NCBI GenBank assembly: GCA_030037185.1
Contig: JASHRR010000858.1
Span: 1 to 5,348 of the forward strand
DNA length: 5,348 nucleotides
Source of the DNA: Xanthobacteraceae bacterium
GTDB lineage: Bacteria > Pseudomonadota > Alphaproteobacteria > Rhizobiales > Xanthobacteraceae
Direction: 5' to 3'
Shown: positions 5,150-5,348 of the stretch, piece by piece
Layout: each line of letters starts with the position of its first letter
Position numbering within the stretch: the stretch's first letter is position 1
Notes under the pieces: model-generated
Seen by the model: only the letters and a program-made list of their open reading frames with translations
The model's database searches: none
Told to the model about the DNA's origin: nothing
Translations under genes and position numbers: made by a program

Positions 5150-5348
5150 GAAACGCGTTGCGAACATCCAACTGACGCCGACGGCAGAGCAGGTGAAGTC
5201 GCTTCGCGGTACGCTTGAACGCTGCAACGTCGGCTGCAACATGATTTCGCGGCGAGGTTTCGAAGCTCGCACGACGCGTCAATACGCCTTGATAAAGCTT
5301 GTCTATCATCAGCTGAGAGAGGAGTTCGCGCTTACCGCTCAGGCCGCT
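5148..5348 (+). CDS. tnpB: TnpB RNA-guided nuclease, OrfB_IS605 family (partial; N-terminal 67 aa)
   Basis: TnpB is the transposon-encoded RNA-guided DNA nuclease from which Cas12 proteins derive. It cuts donor sites and so helps keep the element in the genome. ATG at 5148 opens 67 codons that run off the right edge with no stop. The N-terminus matches the family pattern: MKRVANIQLTPTAEQVKSLR (1-20), TLERCNVGCNMISRRGF (22-38, the CNxxCNxIS-type signature), then YALIKLVYHQLREEF (46-60) and LTAQAA (62-67), which precede the usual VRCIAKVADAY in relatives as I remember them. RuvC catalytic residues and the zinc finger lie beyond the window, so activity cannot be judged. Val-Gly replaces the usual Ala-Ala in the CNAACN signature, a mild change. 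No frameshift is visible. The start overlaps a perfect palindrome, suggesting tight control of translation. Confidence 0.87.
   Translation, partial: MKRVANIQLTPTAEQVKSLRGTLERCNVGCNMISRRGFEARTTRQYALIKLVYHQLREEFALTAQAA

Larger units (their letters stand above)
4985..5348 (+). mobile_element. Left part of an IS200/IS605-family tnpB element (right end outside the window)
   Basis: The element is inferred from the tnpB start at 5148 and, 160 bases upstream, a palindrome of the kind found at IS200/IS605 left ends (4988-5016). No tnpA precedes tnpB, so this would be a tnpB-only, IS1341-like element, unless tnpA lies further on. In this family the TnpB guide RNA is normally encoded at the 3' end of tnpB and the right end, which are not visible here. 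The exact left boundary is not determined. Confidence 0.6.

Overview
The window looks like chromosome of a high-GC alphaproteobacterium. Bradyrhizobium/Rhodopseudomonas-type Hyphomicrobiales is my best guess, from the recJ style, a 4,5-dihydroxyphthalate-decarboxylase-like paralogue and the IscB/TnpB families; this is inference, not proof. Composition is uneven: the first 120 bases are 59/120 G+C by hand count, whereas a sample from recJ (3121-3180) is 44/60. The left edge is therefore probably accessory DNA.

Layout, left to right. 1-513 (minus) is the N-terminal 171 residues of a beta-class DNA methyltransferase (TSPPY motif) that runs off the window. 514-700 is a short spacer with one doubtful 45-codon ORF. 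About 700-1425 (minus) is a decayed IscB-type IS200/IS605-family element. It has a terminal hairpin at each end and a recognisable HEARO/omega RNA (about 1250-1410). The RNA is joined directly to a frameshifted C-terminal IscB remnant (about 745-1250). The bridge helix, RuvC-I, RuvC-II and HNH parts are gone.

1444-2433 (minus) is an intact 329-aa decarboxylase-like gene of the Pht5 family. 2434-2676 is a spacer in which I see only this gene's ribosome binding site. 2677-4500 (minus) is recJ, with all DHH-phosphoesterase motifs intact. 4501-4754 holds nothing I can identify. 4755-4946 (plus) is a possible small membrane-protein gene broken by an in-frame TGA. About 4985-5348 (plus) is the left end of a second transposon: a run of hairpins, then a tnpB start at 5148 that continues past the window.

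How the parts relate. recJ and the decarboxylase gene are ordinary chromosomal genes. They lie between two different OMEGA-type (RNA-guided nuclease) elements: a dead IscB element that has kept its guide-RNA scaffold, and a tnpB element whose visible part is intact. The most notable points are the retained omega RNA fused to an IscB C-terminus, an end motif shared by the two elements, the structured leader and start-codon palindrome of tnpB, and the TGA-interrupted small ORF.
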